The notes under the pieces are model-generated. The model was given only the letters and a program-made list of their open reading frames with translations, ran no database searches and was not told where the DNA came from. The translations under genes were made by a program, and so were the position numbers. From Bacillota bacterium (GTDB lineage: Bacteria; Bacillota; Clostridia; Tissierellales; Sedimentibacteraceae): DNA of 6,151 nt. The number at the start of each line of letters is the position of its first letter. The first letter of the stretch is position 1. This document shows positions 5,687 to 6,151 of this stretch, piece by piece. The stretch spans positions 1 to 6,151 of the forward strand of contig JAEZGU010000031.1 of assembly GCA_023416855.1 (NCBI GenBank), in the 5' to 3' direction.

Positions 5687-5699
5687 TATATTAATAATA
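5666..5699. promoter_or_regulatory. 14-bp inverted repeat centred on the -35 box (operator candidate)
   Basis: TATTATTAATATAT (5666-5679) and its exact reverse complement (5686-5699) flank the hexamer ATGTCA. The symmetry axis falls within the -35 box of the operon promoter. Both arms are pure A/T, which raises the chance of coincidence, but length and placement fit a repressor site. No dedicated DNA-binding repressor gene is recognised nearby. Confidence 0.5.
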
Positions 5700-5858
5700 T
5701 TTCATAAATATTTACTAAATAATACAAAACAAGAATGCAATGCACTATAAAAGAAATATGTAAATTTTTATTTAACACTTCTTTCTCTAAAATTAAATCT
5801 TAAAAGCACATGTAATACTAACCTTCATGTTTTAAAAATTACGACATTGCTACCATCA
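5700..5858. other. Intergenic sequence without recognised features
   Basis: AT-rich sequence between the operon promoter region and the IS200 remnant. No open frame, hairpin or transposase similarity was seen. The missing part of the transposase gene would be expected here but is not recognisable. Confidence 0.5.
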
Positions 5859-5987
5859 TTAGATTAATAATATTTTTCCTACATCTTGCTTTATCTTTCC
5901 ATATATTATTTGTCTTCTGTACTTAGGCGCAAATATTAAATGATATTTGCATTCCCATGTTGTGTGTGATAAAGTATTCTTATCCAA
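5859..5987 (-). pseudogene. tnpA: Truncated IS200/IS605-family transposase TnpA
   Basis: Forty-two codons remain. The reading starts LDKNTLSHTTWECKYHLIFA, continues PKYRRQIIYGKIKQDVGKIL and stops at TAA. TW-CKYH-IFAPKYRR is the conserved N-terminus of TnpA, a Y1 single-strand transposase of about 130-155 residues. The HUH metal-binding motif and catalytic tyrosine would lie downstream and are missing, so the protein cannot be active. The frame is open back to about 6002 (NLKRVQ precedes the TTG at 5985-5987), but no ATG and no clear ribosome binding site is visible, so the start has decayed as well. The remnant lies about 160 bp upstream of the operon promoter region, in the same orientation. 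Confidence 0.85.
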
Positions 5988-6020
5988 TTGGACCCGCTTC
6001 AGATTTTAGTATGATTGTCA

Positions 6021-6048
6021 AACCTACATTGTTTTTTCATTGGAGGTT
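6021..6048 (-). repeat. IS200 leader hairpin
   Basis: AACCTACATTG (6021-6031) pairs at nine of eleven positions with CATTGGAGGTT (6038-6048) across a T6 loop. It sits between the GC-rich hairpin and tnpA, where IS200 elements carry a translation-limiting hairpin. It does not visibly cover a ribosome binding site here. Confidence 0.4.
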
Positions 6049-6082
6049 TTCTTTTTCTACTTGTATCTAAAGCTTTTTGTCT

Positions 6083-6101
6083 CCCCCGGCATAGCCGGGG
6101 G
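6083..6101 (+). terminator. GC-rich hairpin at the IS200 left end, terminator-like
   Basis: CCCCCGGC-ATA-GCCGGGGG is a perfect 8-bp stem with a 3-base loop, very stable and conspicuous in this AT-rich window. On the plus strand it is followed by TTTATTGTT, a weak U-tract; on the minus strand it is followed by AGACAAAAAG. In IS200 elements a hairpin of this kind upstream of tnpA stops transcription coming in from outside. Confidence 0.6.
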
Positions 6102-6105
6102 TTTA

Positions 6106-6120
6106 TTGTTGATACAACAA
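6106..6120. repeat. Small palindrome beside the GC-rich hairpin
   Basis: TTGTTG-ATA-CAACAA is a perfect 6-bp inverted repeat with a 3-base loop. It may be the subterminal hairpin recognised by TnpA at the left end of the element, or the last structure before the insertion boundary. I cannot place the cleavage site. Confidence 0.35.
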
Positions 6121-6151
6121 AAGCTGAGAGGATTATTGAATTTCTTCTCAG

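Larger units (their letters stand above)
5859..6120 (-). mobile_element. IS200/IS605-family element remnant (left-end part)
   Basis: Consists of the truncated tnpA and about 130 bp upstream of it on the minus strand that holds three hairpins, as in IS200 leaders, where one hairpin blocks outside transcription and another limits translation. The right end and most of tnpA are gone. The outer boundary near 6120 is uncertain, because such elements have no terminal inverted repeats or target duplication to mark it. Confidence 0.65.

Overview
The window is very AT-rich and its genes carry strong GGAGG-type ribosome binding sites, which suggests a low-GC Firmicute, probably a clostridium. Every gene I can support lies on the minus strand, so the window reads from right to left.

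Right edge (about 5859-6151): a decayed IS200/IS605-family element. Only the first ~42 codons of the TnpA transposase remain, preceded on the minus strand by GC-rich and AT-rich hairpins typical of IS200 leaders. Positions 5700-5858 hold nothing I recognise.

Centre (1569-5699): a compact four-gene operon behind a perfect consensus promoter (TTGACA, 16 bp, TATAAT), whose -35 box sits at the centre of a perfect 14-bp inverted repeat. In order, the genes encode: a 74-residue charged helical protein; a ~636-residue GHKL-type (Hsp90/MutL/MORC-like) ATPase with N-box, G1 and G2 motifs; a ~294-residue protein of unknown fold; and a ~346-residue protein that resembles DUF6339 and ends in a domain resembling the C-terminal domain of transcript cleavage factor GreA/GreB. 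The genes are 14 nt overlapped to 5 nt apart, so they are translated as a unit. No nuclease, helicase or methylase is recognisable. I infer a multi-gene conflict or anti-phage module that I cannot match to a named system. This is the most interesting part of the window.

Between 831 and 1568 there is no intact gene. About 33 codons of the 3' end of a 23S rRNA (uracil-5-)-methyltransferase gene (rumA/rlm type) survive at 1373-1471, visibly richer in G+C than their surroundings. They are followed by a terminator and several inverted repeats. The 3' end of rum is a known insertion site for integrative elements in streptococci, so this may be the scar or end of the element that brought in the operon.

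Left edge (1-813): a MarR-family regulator gene with two matching TTGTTGC-type operator boxes around its promoter, followed 25 nt later by the start of a PaiA-like polyamine N-acetyltransferase gene cut by the window edge. This looks like ordinary chromosomal sequence, unlike the accessory block to its right.
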